Below are positions 1 to 10,468 of a DNA stretch of 64,000 bases, one piece after another. Position numbers and translations under genes: made by a program. Numbering within the stretch: position 1 is the first letter of the stretch; each line of letters starts with the position of its first letter. The notes under the pieces were generated by a model. It was not told where the DNA came from. It did not search any database and worked only from the letters and a program-made list of their open reading frames with translations. The stretch lies in contig JAVGWX010000006.1 of the NCBI GenBank assembly GCA_036924085.1, forward strand, positions 40,992,246 through 41,056,245, given 5' to 3'. This stretch comes from Ariolimax columbianus. Taxonomy: Eukaryota; Mollusca; Gastropoda; Stylommatophora; Arionidae.

Positions 1-212
1 TCCATTCTTCTTCTTCTTCTTCTTCTTCTTCGTACGCATTCAGACAGTAACCATTATTTTTTCGAAAAAAGCGGCGGTCATCCTGAGGCTGTCGACACTG
101 CCATAGAGCTTCTCTTGTGGTTCCACTGGTGATGGCCACATCTGCTCTCTCTGATCCTCGTATGTCGGGCAGTTCTGCAGCAGATGCTCAGCGGTCATTT
201 TCTCGGACCTTT
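1..212 (-). mobile_element. RNase-H LINE, 3' end fragment
   Basis: On the minus strand this reads as the C-terminal tail of the RNase-H-bearing non-LTR element seen best at 44625-46796, with the same HLLQNCPTYEDQ and DSLRMTAAFF peptides. The element's 3' end lies at the left, where its tail is a (TTC)n run in plus orientation, i.e. (GAA)n in sense. Homology stops near 212, so the copy is strongly 5'-truncated; the window edge cuts its outer flank. Confidence 0.85.
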
Positions 213-365
213 CCATTCATTTTCTGATGTTGTCTTCCCATCTCGTTATCTGATTGGACAAGCTTGGTAGAGATGGGTAAACAAAGATCTTCAAACACAG
301 AATGGGACATTGCAGACTCAAGGCTCACTTCCATAGAATGACTAGAAGCTTGGGATTAGTGGATT

Positions 366-890
366 AAAGAAGAAGAAGAAGAAGAAGAAGAAGAAGAAGA
401 AGAAGAAGAAGAAGAAGAAGAAGAAGAAGAAGACGAAGACGAAGAAGAAGACGAAGAAGATAAAGAATTTGAAGAAAAATAATGGGAAGAAGAAAAATGA
501 GAAGAACAAGAAGAACAAGAAGACGATGAGGAAGAAGAAGAAGAGGAGAACAAGGACAAAAACAAGAACAAGAAGAAGAACAACAACAAGAAGAAGAACA
601 ACAAGAAGAAGAAGAAGGAAAAGAAGAAGTAGAGGAAAAATTAAGAAGAACAAGAACAAGAAGAACAAGAACACGAAGAACAAGAATCAGAAGAAGAACA
701 AGAAGAACAAAGACAAGAAGATGATCAAGAACAAGAAGAACAACAACAACAACAAGAACAACAACAAAAACAAGTAGAACACGAACAATAAGAACACGAA
801 CAAAAAGAACAAGAAGAACAAGAACAAGAAGAAGAAGAAGATCAAGAACAAGAACAAGAATATCAAGATGAAGAAGAAGAAAGTGACACT
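366..890. repeat. (GAA)n-derived purine-rich low-complexity tract
   Basis: About 520 bp of almost pure purine on the plus strand: GAA at the left, decaying into GAAGAACAA mixtures. Long reading frames on both strands (poly Lys/Arg one way, poly Phe/Leu or Ser the other) are products of the composition. It lies close to the (GAA)-tailed LINE end at 1-212, so a retrotransposon tail may have seeded it (inference). Confidence 0.9.
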
Positions 891-1082
891 AAAATCGACG
901 AATGAGCTATAGACAGACTACAAGAGTCTCAAACGAAATGTTCTGTTTGAATATTTGTATCGAGAGTGTATGTGTCAAGCGAGCTACAAGAACTACCAGC
1001 TTCCATATCATTCCTCATATATTAATAGATATTGAGCGCCTTAACGCTCATATGCTGTGCGCTGATTTCCTTACTGCTTTAG

Positions 1083-1425
1083 CCTTGGCTTGGCTTCGTT
1101 CGTTCTCAATCTCCCGTTACCAAACCCTGAAAGGGCTTAAGTAGCAGAATGTAGTCCAGAGAACGGAATGCGTTGTGTTGTAGTTTACAGCTTGAATGCG
1201 ATATGTTCACCTTTCGGTCCAACACATCCGACTTCAGCAAGCATTTTTTGAGTACTGGGTTAGCATTCCCTCTTCGATCCCTTCCCCTTAGCCACTCTGC
1301 CCTGCTGCAGCCAGTTATCCAGGATCACCGGGTGGAGGTGTAGAAGGGTCTTAGCAGCTCTGGTTCGCTGGCCCTGACGCTATCAATCAGCTATGGGTCG
1401 CTGACCACTGCAGGTCATGCGCTGC
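1083..1425 (-). mobile_element. SINE-like element S1, complete, with 15 bp TSD
   Basis: A 343 bp insertion bounded by perfect direct repeats TCCTTACTGCTTTAG at 1068-1082 and 1426-1440. The same sequence recurs at 17490-17850, 24745-24970, 29198-29395, 35815-36115 and 40630-40920. Several other copies end in (GAA)n beside the GAGAACGAACGAAG end, which sets the 3' end on the left here; this copy ends in AAGCC repeats instead. No coding capacity and no clear pol III B box, so S1 is called SINE-like only. Confidence 0.8.
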
Positions 1426-1464
1426 TCCTTACTGCTTTAGATAACATAAATTAAAACCGTTCAG

Positions 1465-1749
1465 GGGATTCCGTGGCGAAGTGGTTAAGCGTCAGCCTCG
1501 TGATCAGGTGGTGTGGGTTCGACTCGGGACTACGCTGTCTTTTTCACGGGTACTTGATGCGGAGTCTCCTGCATCTCGTAGTGGCCGCCTAGTCGTCTTG
1601 TCCTTGACTTGCCACTGGGGTCGGGCGACTCGAGACGACAGAGTGAGGATAAAAAGTAGCGCAGTTAATCCTTACTAAAAATAACGCTAGTAAAATTAAT
1701 TATGCCATCATCGTCTACGATGGACGGTGGCCTTTGTCTTTGCCTTTGC
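1465..1749 (+). mobile_element. tRNA-derived SINE S2 with 16 bp TSD
   Basis: Flanked by identical AATTAAAACCGTTCAG copies at 1449-1464 and 1750-1765. The 5' end looks like a tRNA: A-box TGGCGAAGTGGTTAAGC and B-box GGGTTCGACTC about 32 nt later. The 3' end is a short CTTTG-rich tail. It is not a functional tRNA, since there is no matching acceptor stem and the body runs on for over 200 bp. Confidence 0.85.
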
Positions 1750-1765
1750 AATTAAAACCGTTCAG

Positions 1766-2584
1766 CTCCCCAAGAAGCACAGGTCTAACACCAATACCTG
1801 TCAAGTCCTCCTGTTCAGTGCCATCCTTTCTAGTTCTGTCTATCTCTAATTCAGATTCCTTGCGCCTTCTCTGCATCAATCCTTAGATTCTTGACACAGG
1901 ACATTCTGTATTGGATGATTGAGTGATATTTTCTTTGTTATTTGACCTGTCTGTAGTTGTTAACTTTTTGTGTTTTAAAACATCTACATGGTGAGGTAGC
2001 CATCCCCATGTGCAACCTTTCTTAGTCGTCTATAACAACATGCTGGCAGGTTTTTGTGTTACTATTCTTTGTTCCCTACTCGCATGGAACATAAATAAAT
2101 ATATAAATACCATATAAATGTAATAATAAAAAGAAATATGGCGACGATGAAGGTGATGTTGATAATGTTGATAATGGTAATGATGGTATAGTTGTCGTTG
2201 ATGATGATTATGATGATGGTTGTGGTTACGACAACAATATGATAACAAGATTAAGAATCAAAGTGTGTTATTTATTCATATATTTTATTGCGCAAATTAT
2301 GTTTCTTGTGTCAGTTCAAGGAGAATGTTTACCTCATCCAAAGAGTTGCAAAGCTGCAGAGAAAACAAAAAGTGAAATGTGCACAATACGTTAGCAGTGG
2401 ATCAAAGTATATGTACGAAGTACAGAAGTGAGATTGGCACAGTTATCTAGCTAGCAATGGATATAAGGAAAGGAACGATGGACGAGAGTGACGTGAGCAG
2501 CTAGTTAGCAATGAATATTAGTTGTCCACCGCAAGCGATGGTGGCCACATCAACAGACGGTTTTGTATTGATGATGTAACTTGC
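1766..2584. other. No gene recognised
   Basis: AT-rich unique-looking sequence with a short GATGAT/GTTGAT low-complexity patch near 2140-2230 that creates a His-rich shadow frame. No splice-bounded coding or repeat family was recognised. Confidence 0.5.
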
Positions 2585-2589
2585 GCTGT

Positions 2590-3702
2590 AGTTAGCTCCC
2601 ACTTCTACAAATGACCACTAGAAATATGGCTCCCACTTCAACAGATCACCACTAGAAATATGGCTCCCATTTCTGCAAATGATCACTAGAAATATGCCCC
2701 CCCCCCCACCTCTACAAATGACCACTAGAAATATGCCCCCCCCCCCAACGTCTACAAATGACCCCTAGAAATATGCCCCTCCCCACCTCTACAAATGACC
2801 CCTAGAAATATGCCCCTCCCCACCTCTACAAATGACCCCTAGAAATATGCCCACCCCCCCCCCCCCACCTCTACAAATGACCCCTAGAAATATGCCATCC
2901 CCCCCCCCCACCTTTACAAATGACCACTAGAAATATGACTCCCACTTTTGCAAATGACCACTAGAAATATGGCTCCCACTTTAGCAAATGACCACTAGAA
3001 ATATGGCTCCCACTTTTGCAAATGACCACTAGAAATATGGCTCCCACTTTTGCAAATGACCACTAGAAATATAGCTCCCACCTCTACAAATGACGACCAG
3101 AAATATGGCTCCCACCTCTACAATTGACCACTAGAAATATGGCTCCCACCTCTACAATTGACCACTAGAAATATGGCTCCCACCTCTAAAAATGACCCCT
3201 AGAAATATAGCTCCCACCTCTACAGATGATCACTAAAAATATGGCTTCGATCTCTACAGATGACCCCTAGAAATATAGCTCCCACCTCTACAGATGACCC
3301 CTAGAAATATGGCTCCCCCCTCTACAGATGACCCCTAGAAATATGGCTCCCACCTCTACATATGACATCTAGAAATATGGCTCCGATCTCTACAGATGAC
3401 CCCTAGAAATATGGCTCCCACCTCTACAGATGACCCCTAGAAATATGGCTCCCACCTCTACAGATGAACCCTAGAAATATGGCTCCGATCTCTACAGATG
3501 ACCCCTAGAAATATGGCTCCCACCTCTACAGATCACCCCTAGAAATATGGCTCCCACCTCTACAGATGACCCCTAGAAATATGGCTCCACCTCTACAGAT
3601 GACCCCTAGAAATATGGCTCCACCTCTACAGATGACCCCTAGAAATATGGCTCCGATCTCTACAGATGATCCCTAGAAATATGGCTCCGATCTCTACAGA
3701 TG
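2590..3702. repeat. 33-34 bp minisatellite, about 33 copies
   Basis: Tandem copies built on the core CCCCTAGAAATATGGCTCCC plus a CTCTACAGATGA-like spacer. Variants are regionally clustered: C-homopolymer expansions at 2695-2910, ACCACTAG versions at 2920-3180, ACCCCTAG versions from 3190. The right edge abuts an RNase-H LINE fragment. Confidence 0.95.
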
Positions 3703-3915
3703 TTAGACTTTTCGTATGTATCACTAGAATCTGGTTGTGGTAACCTTGCACCTTCTTTTGCCAGTCTGTCTGCCTTCTCGTTGCATTGAATGTTACAGTG
3801 GGATGGAACCAACTGTACACTACTCTTTTGTGTGTGGACTTCTGGCATAGTTGACAGAGTACTGCTCTTAAGTCCTTAAGTTCTGTATTTTTCTGGCTTT
3901 TTAGTGCTGCAGAAG
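3703..3915 (-). mobile_element. RNase-H LINE fragment (RNase H domain)
   Basis: On the minus strand this encodes the end of the RNase H domain, with recognisable VHTQKSSVQLVPSHCNIQ and EKADRLAKEGARLPQP peptides. The D of EKADRLAK is the last acidic residue of the RNase H set. The reading frame is interrupted and both ends are truncated. Confidence 0.8.
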
Positions 3916-4039
3916 TTAAATAAATTAAGAACGTTAAGCACAACACTAGCAAACAAACAGAAATAAAAATCTTGGGATCGTACGTCTTCTCTGTGGTAAC
4001 CTACGAATGCAAAGAATGAACCATCAAACGAGCACTTAA

Positions 4040-4175
4040 TAGGTGGTCGGAAACGAAGTGTTAGAGACTTCAGTATACCTGGCCAGAGTTTGTGGTAGGC
4101 AGATGGATAGTTCCCTTCCTCGTTGGCTTTTCTTTCTTAAACTGTGGGTCAGATACCCGTTTACATTGGGTCGAA
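4040..4175 (-). mobile_element. SINE S4 fragment
   Basis: Shares about 60 bp (TAGTTCCCTTCCTCG...GTCAGATACCC) with 46905-47065, where a tRNA-like B box sits at the other end. No TSD found. Confidence 0.5.
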
Positions 4176-4689
4176 GGAAGCTTGATGAGGGCTCTATCAA
4201 TACATTAATCAGGTGGGGGGCCGAAGATACAGCCCTGTCTTGCAGTCAGCGACTCATAGCTGACTTGCATTAGGGTCAATGACATTACTGGAAACAGTAT
4301 AGTTTGACTAAGAGAATATGGACCACAGTGGGAAGGTAAATCGGTACCAAAAAAGCCACCTAAAGCGGGATGTGTCGGAACCAAAGATGTAGATATTACT
4401 ATCTCATTGTGAACTACAAGACAATGACGCAACGTTCTTTTACGGACAAACGACTAAGAAGAAGAAGAAACAGAAGAAGAAGAAAAACAAAAAAGGAGCA
4501 GAAAAAGAAGAAGTAGAATAAGAACAAGAAGACTAATCAGAGAAGCACTAAAGAAGAACGTTAAATTCTTCGGGCCTAAATGCTACATGAAAATTATCAG
4601 AATACTCTGACACGGAAAAAGAAAAATACAGACGCCCTACACGAGCGAGATATAAAACAAACTGGCTTGTAAATAGCATTACATCTAGA

Positions 4690-4870
4690 AAACTAATACC
4701 TTGAGCACATCAAACGCCACAACGGTGTAGAAAAAACCACGCGGAAGACAAAAGAGAAGATTGACACATGACGTCACGGATTATCTGAGGAAGACAATGA
4801 CGAAGGCAGCATAACTGTCCACCGTCCAAAGATCGAGAGTTTTACCAATCTGCCGTGATGAGGGCGATGT
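4690..4870 (+). mobile_element. Decayed LINE 3' fragment
   Basis: The stretch around GAGGGCGATGTTCTGCGAAG also occurs near 21990-22020 and 36660-36685, after a basic RGRQKRR-like peptide typical of LINE C-termini. Frames are broken. Clade not assignable. Confidence 0.45.
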
Positions 4871-4871
4871 T

Positions 4872-4960
4872 CTGCGAAGGATATAACTTAACTTAACGTC
4901 ATTATACTGGTTTAGAAGACTATGTAAAGCATTTATGCAACTAGTTTTTGTCTTGTCTTT
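4872..4960 (-). mobile_element. CR1-like LINE, 3' UTR fragment
   Basis: Begins with TTAACTTAACGTCATTATAC and reads TGGTTTAGAAGAC, the reverse complement of the conserved 3' end of the CR1-like family (best copy 26712-29190). Confidence 0.8.
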
Positions 4961-5104
4961 TCCGTAACCGCAAGAGGTCTTAGGGACATCACTCAGCGTG
5001 TAAGTGATGTGTCTTGGCATCTTGCTAACCGGACATAAAGGGTCCAATCTCCACCGCGTGATGTGTTTTAGTCCAGTGCTGTCCATAACTATATTTAACA
5101 GCCA

Positions 5105-5449
5105 ACCAAAAATTAATACTGTTTTGAAATAGGGCGTAGGGCGCCAATCTCGTGAGGTTCAGCCCTGTGCACTAAACTGTAAAAATACGAAACATGTTAA
5201 TCGAAATACTACTACATATAGCCGATGACCATTGCCAGGATTAATGGAGGGGAAAAAACACACAAAAAGAACGAATTAATTGAACATGTTTTCGTAGGCA
5301 CAGGTGTAAGTCGTCGACTATATAGTGAGAATTGCCATTCAACTCAGTGGCCTGGCAGAATCCATTATGGTTTAAAACACGAAATAATTATTACACCCGC
5401 AGACTGTTAGGCGTTTCTTTACTGCTACATAAAAAAAACTCAAAGTCTA
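5105..5449. other. No gene recognised
   Basis: AT-rich sequence with short frames only. Its right end runs into a LINE C-terminal fragment. Confidence 0.4.
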
Positions 5450-6130
5450 CCGTGCAACCATCATTCCAATCCTACTATACGCTTGCGAAAGCTGGACTGT
5501 ATACTCTGGACATGCAAGGAGGTTAAACCACTTCCACACAGGTTGCCTGAGGCGAATATTCCACATCCGATGGCAAGATCGTGTCACTGACATCGAGGTT
5601 CTCTCGAGGGCTAACATGCCCAGCATACATGCACTGCTAGAAAAAGCACGACTAGGATGGGCCGGACACCTCGTCCGTATGTCAGACGAGCGGCTCCCAA
5701 AGAAGCTTCTCTACGGCGAGCTGAGAGAGGGATGGCGCGAGAGAGGGCGCCCAAAGAAACGTTTTAAAGACGGTCTGAAGGACTCACTAAAAAGTTGCCA
5801 GATAGACATCGACAACTGGGAATATCTTGCGAAAAACAGATCTGACTGGAGAAGCGCAGTCAAATCGGGTGTAGCTGCTGGTGAAGATGACCGTGTTGTG
5901 AAAGCCCAGAACAGACGCGAGACGCAGAAATCCCGAGCAGCGGGAACACCATCCCCTTCTACAAACCTCGTGTGCCCGATATGTAGCAGATGTTTTCGTG
6001 CTCGCATTGGCCTGTTCAGCCACATGCGCACCCACACCCAACAGGGAAATCTGTGACAAGGATGATGTCGGCGGTCCTCATCGACAACGATGGACAGCTA
6101 TTACTGCTACATCATGATGATTTAAAGTTT
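5450..6130 (+). mobile_element. LINE with C-terminal C2H2-like finger, 3' part
   Basis: Encodes the region after the RT of a non-LTR element: LLYACESWTV, then a continuous frame from 5616 to 6056 with WAGHLVRMSDERLPKK, RGRPKKRFKD and SLKSCQIDI, ending in a zinc-finger-like CPICSRCF...FSHMRTH motif. The upstream part is in another frame, so the copy is dead. Relatives lie at 31055-32240 and 43205-43560. The RT itself is missing. The clade is probably RTE/endonuclease-type, but this is uncertain. Confidence 0.8.
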
Positions 6131-6795
6131 ATTCAGCCTGTCCGAGTCCTCTCAATTTGGTACGGTCTTCTCATTACAGTTAGTATAAAGATATGCGTGT
6201 CTTTACCTTTCACAGTAACTACAGCCTTATGTGTCGTCTCAATGAAAGCATATGTGCTAATCAAGTCCGTCGGTGGGGACCCCATTCTTTCCACCCTGGT
6301 TACACAGAACGTTTGTCCGTGACAACGATCACAATTTACACTGGAGTTACATACATAACTTGCAGCATAAATGGAAGTTAAGTAATGAACATAACGGAAT
6401 TCGGACCTCCGGATGACGGAAGCGTCTTGCCAACAAGAGAAAGATGAGCTAATGTAATAGACCAGCCAGTCACCCCAGAAAAGGTGTCTCTGAATGTCCG
6501 CATCTTGAGCTACCTCTAGTCGTCTTGATTGTATGTCTTGCGACTGGTTCCCGGTAACTCAGGACGAGAGAGTGAGATTGATGTCTAGTGCAGCTTCTTT
6601 CTAACTATAATCCAATTCATTGCAAATTACATCTTCAGGACTAGGACAGTCTGATAATGTCGCCATCTTCGCTTGCGACAGACAACTTACTTACAAACCG
6701 TAAATGCTTGAGTCGCAGGTAGACAAACAATTTACTGTGTAAGTTTTTAAAAAAATGGTTACTAGTCACGTGATGTTTCCCAGTAGAGTACTTAC
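6131..6795. other. No gene recognised (intron or 3' flank of the WAP-like gene)
   Basis: The start continues the 3' UTR of the preceding LINE (CATCGACAACGATGGAC). The rest is unique-looking. No terminal exon for the minus-strand WAP-like gene was found here. Confidence 0.4.
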
Positions 6796-6942
6796 CAATA
6801 CTTTTCTGGCAGGTATGACCGCATCCATTTGACCTGCATTCATATCCTTCAGGACAGGCAGGCAGCTCTAAATCTGGCCACCGACCGCTGTCACATTCTT
6901 CCACGCAGGCACCTCGGTGCACACGATTGTCTGCCTTCCTCG
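6796..6942 (-). CDS. WAP-like secreted protein, exon 4 (third cysteine module)
   Basis: A 147 nt phase 1-1 exon. The acceptor (TATTTCAAG) precedes CG, which completes a GCG Ala codon; the donor is G/GTAAGT at 6795-6790. It encodes 49 residues with six cysteines in the order CVEEC, ACPEGYEC, NGCGHTC. The NGCGHTC ending is a hallmark of WAP four-disulfide-core domains, but the family usually has eight Cys, so this is a reduced module. DLELPACPEGYECRSNGCG is shared word for word with exon 2, showing exon duplication. The donor means the gene continues to lower coordinates; no following exon was identified in the window. Confidence 0.75.
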
Positions 6943-7094
6943 CTTGAAATACGATTGAGAAATTATTATACATCCTGACTATCCACATTACTTTCAATAA
7001 TTCATCAAAATAGCGTTTAGCTAGTTTAAATTATTATTTTCGCTTAATATAAAACCCACTAAACAATATATGAAGATACAGAAATTTCAAAATT

Positions 7095-7560
7095 CACACC
7101 AAAATTAGAATAGTCAACGCAAGTGTCAAGTCGGTGTTGCTGTATGGAGCAGAAGCATGGAGAATGATCAAGGCCAAACAACAAAGATTCCAGTTCTTCG
7201 CTAATAGAGGCCTACGAAGGATAATGGGCATACAGTGGCAGGACATGGTGAGAAATGATGACTTATGGGAAAGGAGCCAACAACAGCATTTGAAATAACA
7301 ATTTAGAGAATAAAAAGGGGGACTGGATAGGACATACGCTGCTGAAAGCACAGTCTAACGTAGCCAGACAGGCTCTTATATGGAAACCTCAAGGGAAAAG
7401 AGAGAGAGGTAGACCCAAAAACACGCGGAGAAGAGAATGTGAGAAGGATCTAAATTAAATAATGAGACCTGGAGAGAAGCAGAAAGAGCAGCCCAGGACC
7501 CTGCAACCTGGCGAGATGTTGTCGATGGACTATGCACCGAGAGGAGCGACTGGCATTGAT
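7095..7560 (+). mobile_element. LINE (family D) C-terminal fragment
   Basis: Reads SVLLYGAEAWRM, NRGLRRIMGIQWQDMVRNDDLWER, then with stops and frameshifts ETWREAERAAQDPATWRDVVDGL. These are C-terminal peptides of endonuclease-type LINEs. It ends in an ATTG/ATTC-rich tail at 7555-7600. A second copy is at 8215-8605. Confidence 0.75.
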
Positions 7561-7769
7561 TGATTCATTCATTCATTCATTGATTCATTGATTGAATAAT
7601 TTGAAGCATATAGAAAATTACAATATACCCCTTGGTTGATTGTACCATGTTCAGATTATTTAATTCTAATGGCTTCAATTTTGAAACACTCAAGAGTGCT
7701 TTTTTCAACTAAGAAAAAGTTGATAAATGCACCATTTATACCTACATTGTGTTACCAATGTCAATCTTT

Positions 7770-8165
7770 GTCATTACTAAAAACACATACGAGTAAGATC
7801 CAGAACTGTGAAAAGCGATGTGTGAGGAGGACAGTCGGAAAGACAATCCATGACGGAATCCGCAACACCACGCTGAGGCAGATATTGAGAATAAAAACCC
7901 AATAAGTAACTACAATGACGCCTAAAAAATCAAGGTGTTTGGTCATTTAGTCAGAATGTATTTTGACCAGCCATCAGCGAGAGCATATCATATGCAGGTC
8001 TCCGGTTCACGAACAAGTGGCAGACCTAGACGTCGATGAATCGAGTGTGTCTCTAACACTCTCAGGAAGTTACACCTAACGATAGCACAAGACTCCCATT
8101 TGGCGCTTACAAGAAATCTACGCTCCCCAGCCTCTCTGTCTTGCCATATACCAAGAACAGTACGA
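7770..8165 (+). mobile_element. Decayed LINE C-terminal fragment
   Basis: Peptides such as GHLVRMYFDQPSARAY and GRPRRR in shifted frames match the usual order after the RT domain of non-LTR elements. Both ends are diffuse. Confidence 0.5.
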
Positions 8166-8214
8166 CAAAAGAAAACAGAAGTTAAGTCAGTACTCCTGTA
8201 AATAACGGAAACTT

Positions 8215-8605
8215 AGATAACGATAGGCAATACGTAGAAAACTCAAGTCTTTCTTCAATAAATGTCTAAAGGGAATAATGGAAATACACTGGTAGGTCAT
8301 AGTGAGGAATGAAGACCTGGAGGAAAGAGATCGACAACAACCAATGGAGCAACAGATCAAATGTACGAAATCGGGTTGGATAAGACACAAGCTACGGAAT
8401 GCACATCAAATGTAGCCACAGAGGCCATGACATGGTATCCACAAGGAAAGAGGAAGAGAGACCAGGAAACACCTGTAGAAGAGACTGAAAATGAACTTCG
8501 GTCTCATGGCCTTCAGATGGAAAGAGGCAGAAAGGGCAGCTGAAATCCGAACTTGGAGGAGTGTTGTCAATGACCTCGGCCCCGAAAGAAGTGGCAAGCA
8601 TTAAT
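8215..8605 (+). mobile_element. LINE family D, second fragment
   Basis: Collinear with 7200-7560 (GGGAATAATGGAAATACACTGG versus GGATAATGGGCATACAGTGG; AAAGAGGCAGAAAGGGCAGC), with many stops. Same strand as the first fragment, about 1.1 kb away. Confidence 0.65.
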
Positions 8606-9030
8606 GTTAATAATTACTTGCGTGCGCATTTACTGTAATAGTTTCTGTTGCAGCTCGCATTAGGACGTAGATACCCCAAGCAATGAAAATCCTCTGCGGA
8701 AGTGCCTGTTATGGAACGTCATTTACATCAAACGAGGATCAGTCAATAACTAGGTCACAAACTGATATGGGATAGCTGAAATATATAATTAGCATTTTCT
8801 AAAAATGTCATTATGTGACAGCAATATCCAGCATTTTGATTACTGTAGATAACAGACGCTAGGTCATGCATGCATATACGTGCTCACTGAGTGTACAATC
8901 AAAGAACAAGTTTCGTGGCTTCTTTATTTGAAAAGAATGGCGGTGTGAACGGAAACAGGTCACCCCCATCTCATAAACAAACTGAGGTCAAGTTCAGCGA
9001 AGTATATATCACTCCAGCCCTTCCAGTAGT
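8606..9030. other. No gene recognised
   Basis: Unique-looking AT-rich sequence between a LINE fragment and a CR1-like 3' end. Nothing recognised. Confidence 0.4.
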
Positions 9031-9330
9031 CTCTTAACTTGACGTCTTTATACTGGTTTAGAAGACTCTGCAGAGTCTGTACACAGCCAGTTTCATTTAC
9101 ATTATCTTGCTCTAAAAGCTATGCGCATCCAATTTATTATTATATGCATTAACTGTCCATACCTCCACTACCTCCCGTGGCAATGTATTCCAAGCATTCA
9201 CCACTCTCTGACTAATAAAATATTTCCTAATATCAAATATGGAACTGATCTCTGTACTGGAACTTCTATTATCTTTTATATCGTAGAACAAGAAACATAT
9301 CGTTTTCGTTCACAACAAAATTGTAAAATT
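9031..9330 (-). mobile_element. CR1-like LINE, 3' end
   Basis: Minus-strand 3' UTR and last coding part of the CR1-like family. It carries the perfect 16 bp palindrome AGACTCTGCAGAGTCT at 9063-9078, next to TGGTTTAGA and a TTAACTT-type tail. Upstream (rightward) it matches the terminal coding sequence ending in the GAHRF-like region. Confidence 0.85.
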
Positions 9331-9756
9331 AGGTTTTTCGGTGCAAACTTTGTATTTCTTCTAAGAAACATCTGTGTGTTTTTGTGTGTGTTTTCTTTTT
9401 TTTTCTTTTTTTTTTGAGAGAGAGAGGTGGGGGGGGGGGGTTAAGTGGCTTTGGGGGTGGGGGCTACAGGAGTGTATTTTTTATCTTGGTGCTTCTTTGG
9501 TGAGAAGGTGTATTGACGTTTTTTTATTATTTTTCTATAGTTATTTGTGCTAGTCAGCATATATTGCGGACTTTAATCTTTGAAAATGATCATTGTTCAT
9601 GTCGATGTTCCCTCCACCTGCGTCTTCAATGTTAAATTTTTAACTCGATGAACTCGTGTTTCTGTTCGAATGCGATTAGTCCTTGCTGATCTCGATGCCA
9701 ATGCAAGAATATATTTTTTAAGCTAATTTTTTTGTTAAAAGCTTTTAACTTAATTA
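9331..9756. other. Low-complexity T/G tracts, no gene
   Basis: T-rich then G-rich homopolymer runs at 9385-9470 followed by unique AT-rich sequence. No coding potential recognised. Confidence 0.5.
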
Positions 9757-9815
9757 AGCTTCATTATACTGGTTTAGAAGTTCATAAAGAATTTTATACA
9801 ACCAGTTTAAATTGA
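9757..9815 (-). mobile_element. CR1-like LINE 3' UTR scrap
   Basis: TTCATTATACTGGTTTAGAAG and ACCAGTTT match the reverse complement of the CR1-like 3' UTR. It abuts a plus-strand CR1-like copy at once, forming a tail-to-head junction. Confidence 0.7.
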
Positions 9816-10127
9816 GAACGTTACTATTTGGCTCAAGTGACCATCAGATCATCCGATGAGATCTTATTACAAGGAAGGAAGTAAACATAAGTACACGAAC
9901 ATACAAATACTGTAAGACAGATGTCAAGAAGATGAAAGAAACAGCGAGCAACATAAAATGGAAATATATTGTCGGTGGAGCAGATATTGAAGAAGAGTGG
10001 GAGAGTTTCATAACAGTTCTACAGAATCTAAAAGATGAATGTGTTCCATGTAGGGAGGTAAACCCCAAGTGTAAAAAGTTGATAACTTGATCTGTAGTTA
10101 AATGAAGACGGGATGCAATGAAGCATC

Positions 10128-10139
10128 GAATATATATAT

Positions 10140-10202
<63 letters not shown>
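10128..10202. repeat. (AT)n microsatellite
   Basis: About 75 bp of near-perfect TA dinucleotide inside the decayed CR1-like copy. It yields an artefactual Ile/Tyr repeat frame on the minus strand. Confidence 0.97.
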
Positions 10203-10204
<2 letters not shown>

Positions 10205-10468
10205 GGCAAGTAAATCAAAAGAAACATATTGAAAATATTTGAACAAGCAAAACATAGCTCAGAAAATGAATAGAGCAGCAACAGTATTTCGAAAAAAAAC
10301 TTGCTCATAGGATTTAAATTGAAAGTACAAGCTTATTTGCTGATGTTATAAATAAATAAAGAACGAAAGACAAAGTAGGCCCTCTCATAGATAGCACCGG
10401 AAAAATAGTAAGTGAAAATAGGGATGCAGCTAATCTACTCAATCAATACTTTGACACATCCTACACAA

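Noticed and set aside
342..777. Lys/Arg-rich and Phe/Leu-rich frames
   Set aside because: Products of a (GAA)n tract.
2590..3702. CRISPR array
   Set aside because: Units are contiguous, without unique spacers, in an animal genome.
5940..6056. C2H2 zinc-finger host gene
   Set aside because: The single finger is the C-terminal tail of a LINE; the same arrangement recurs at 43205-43560.
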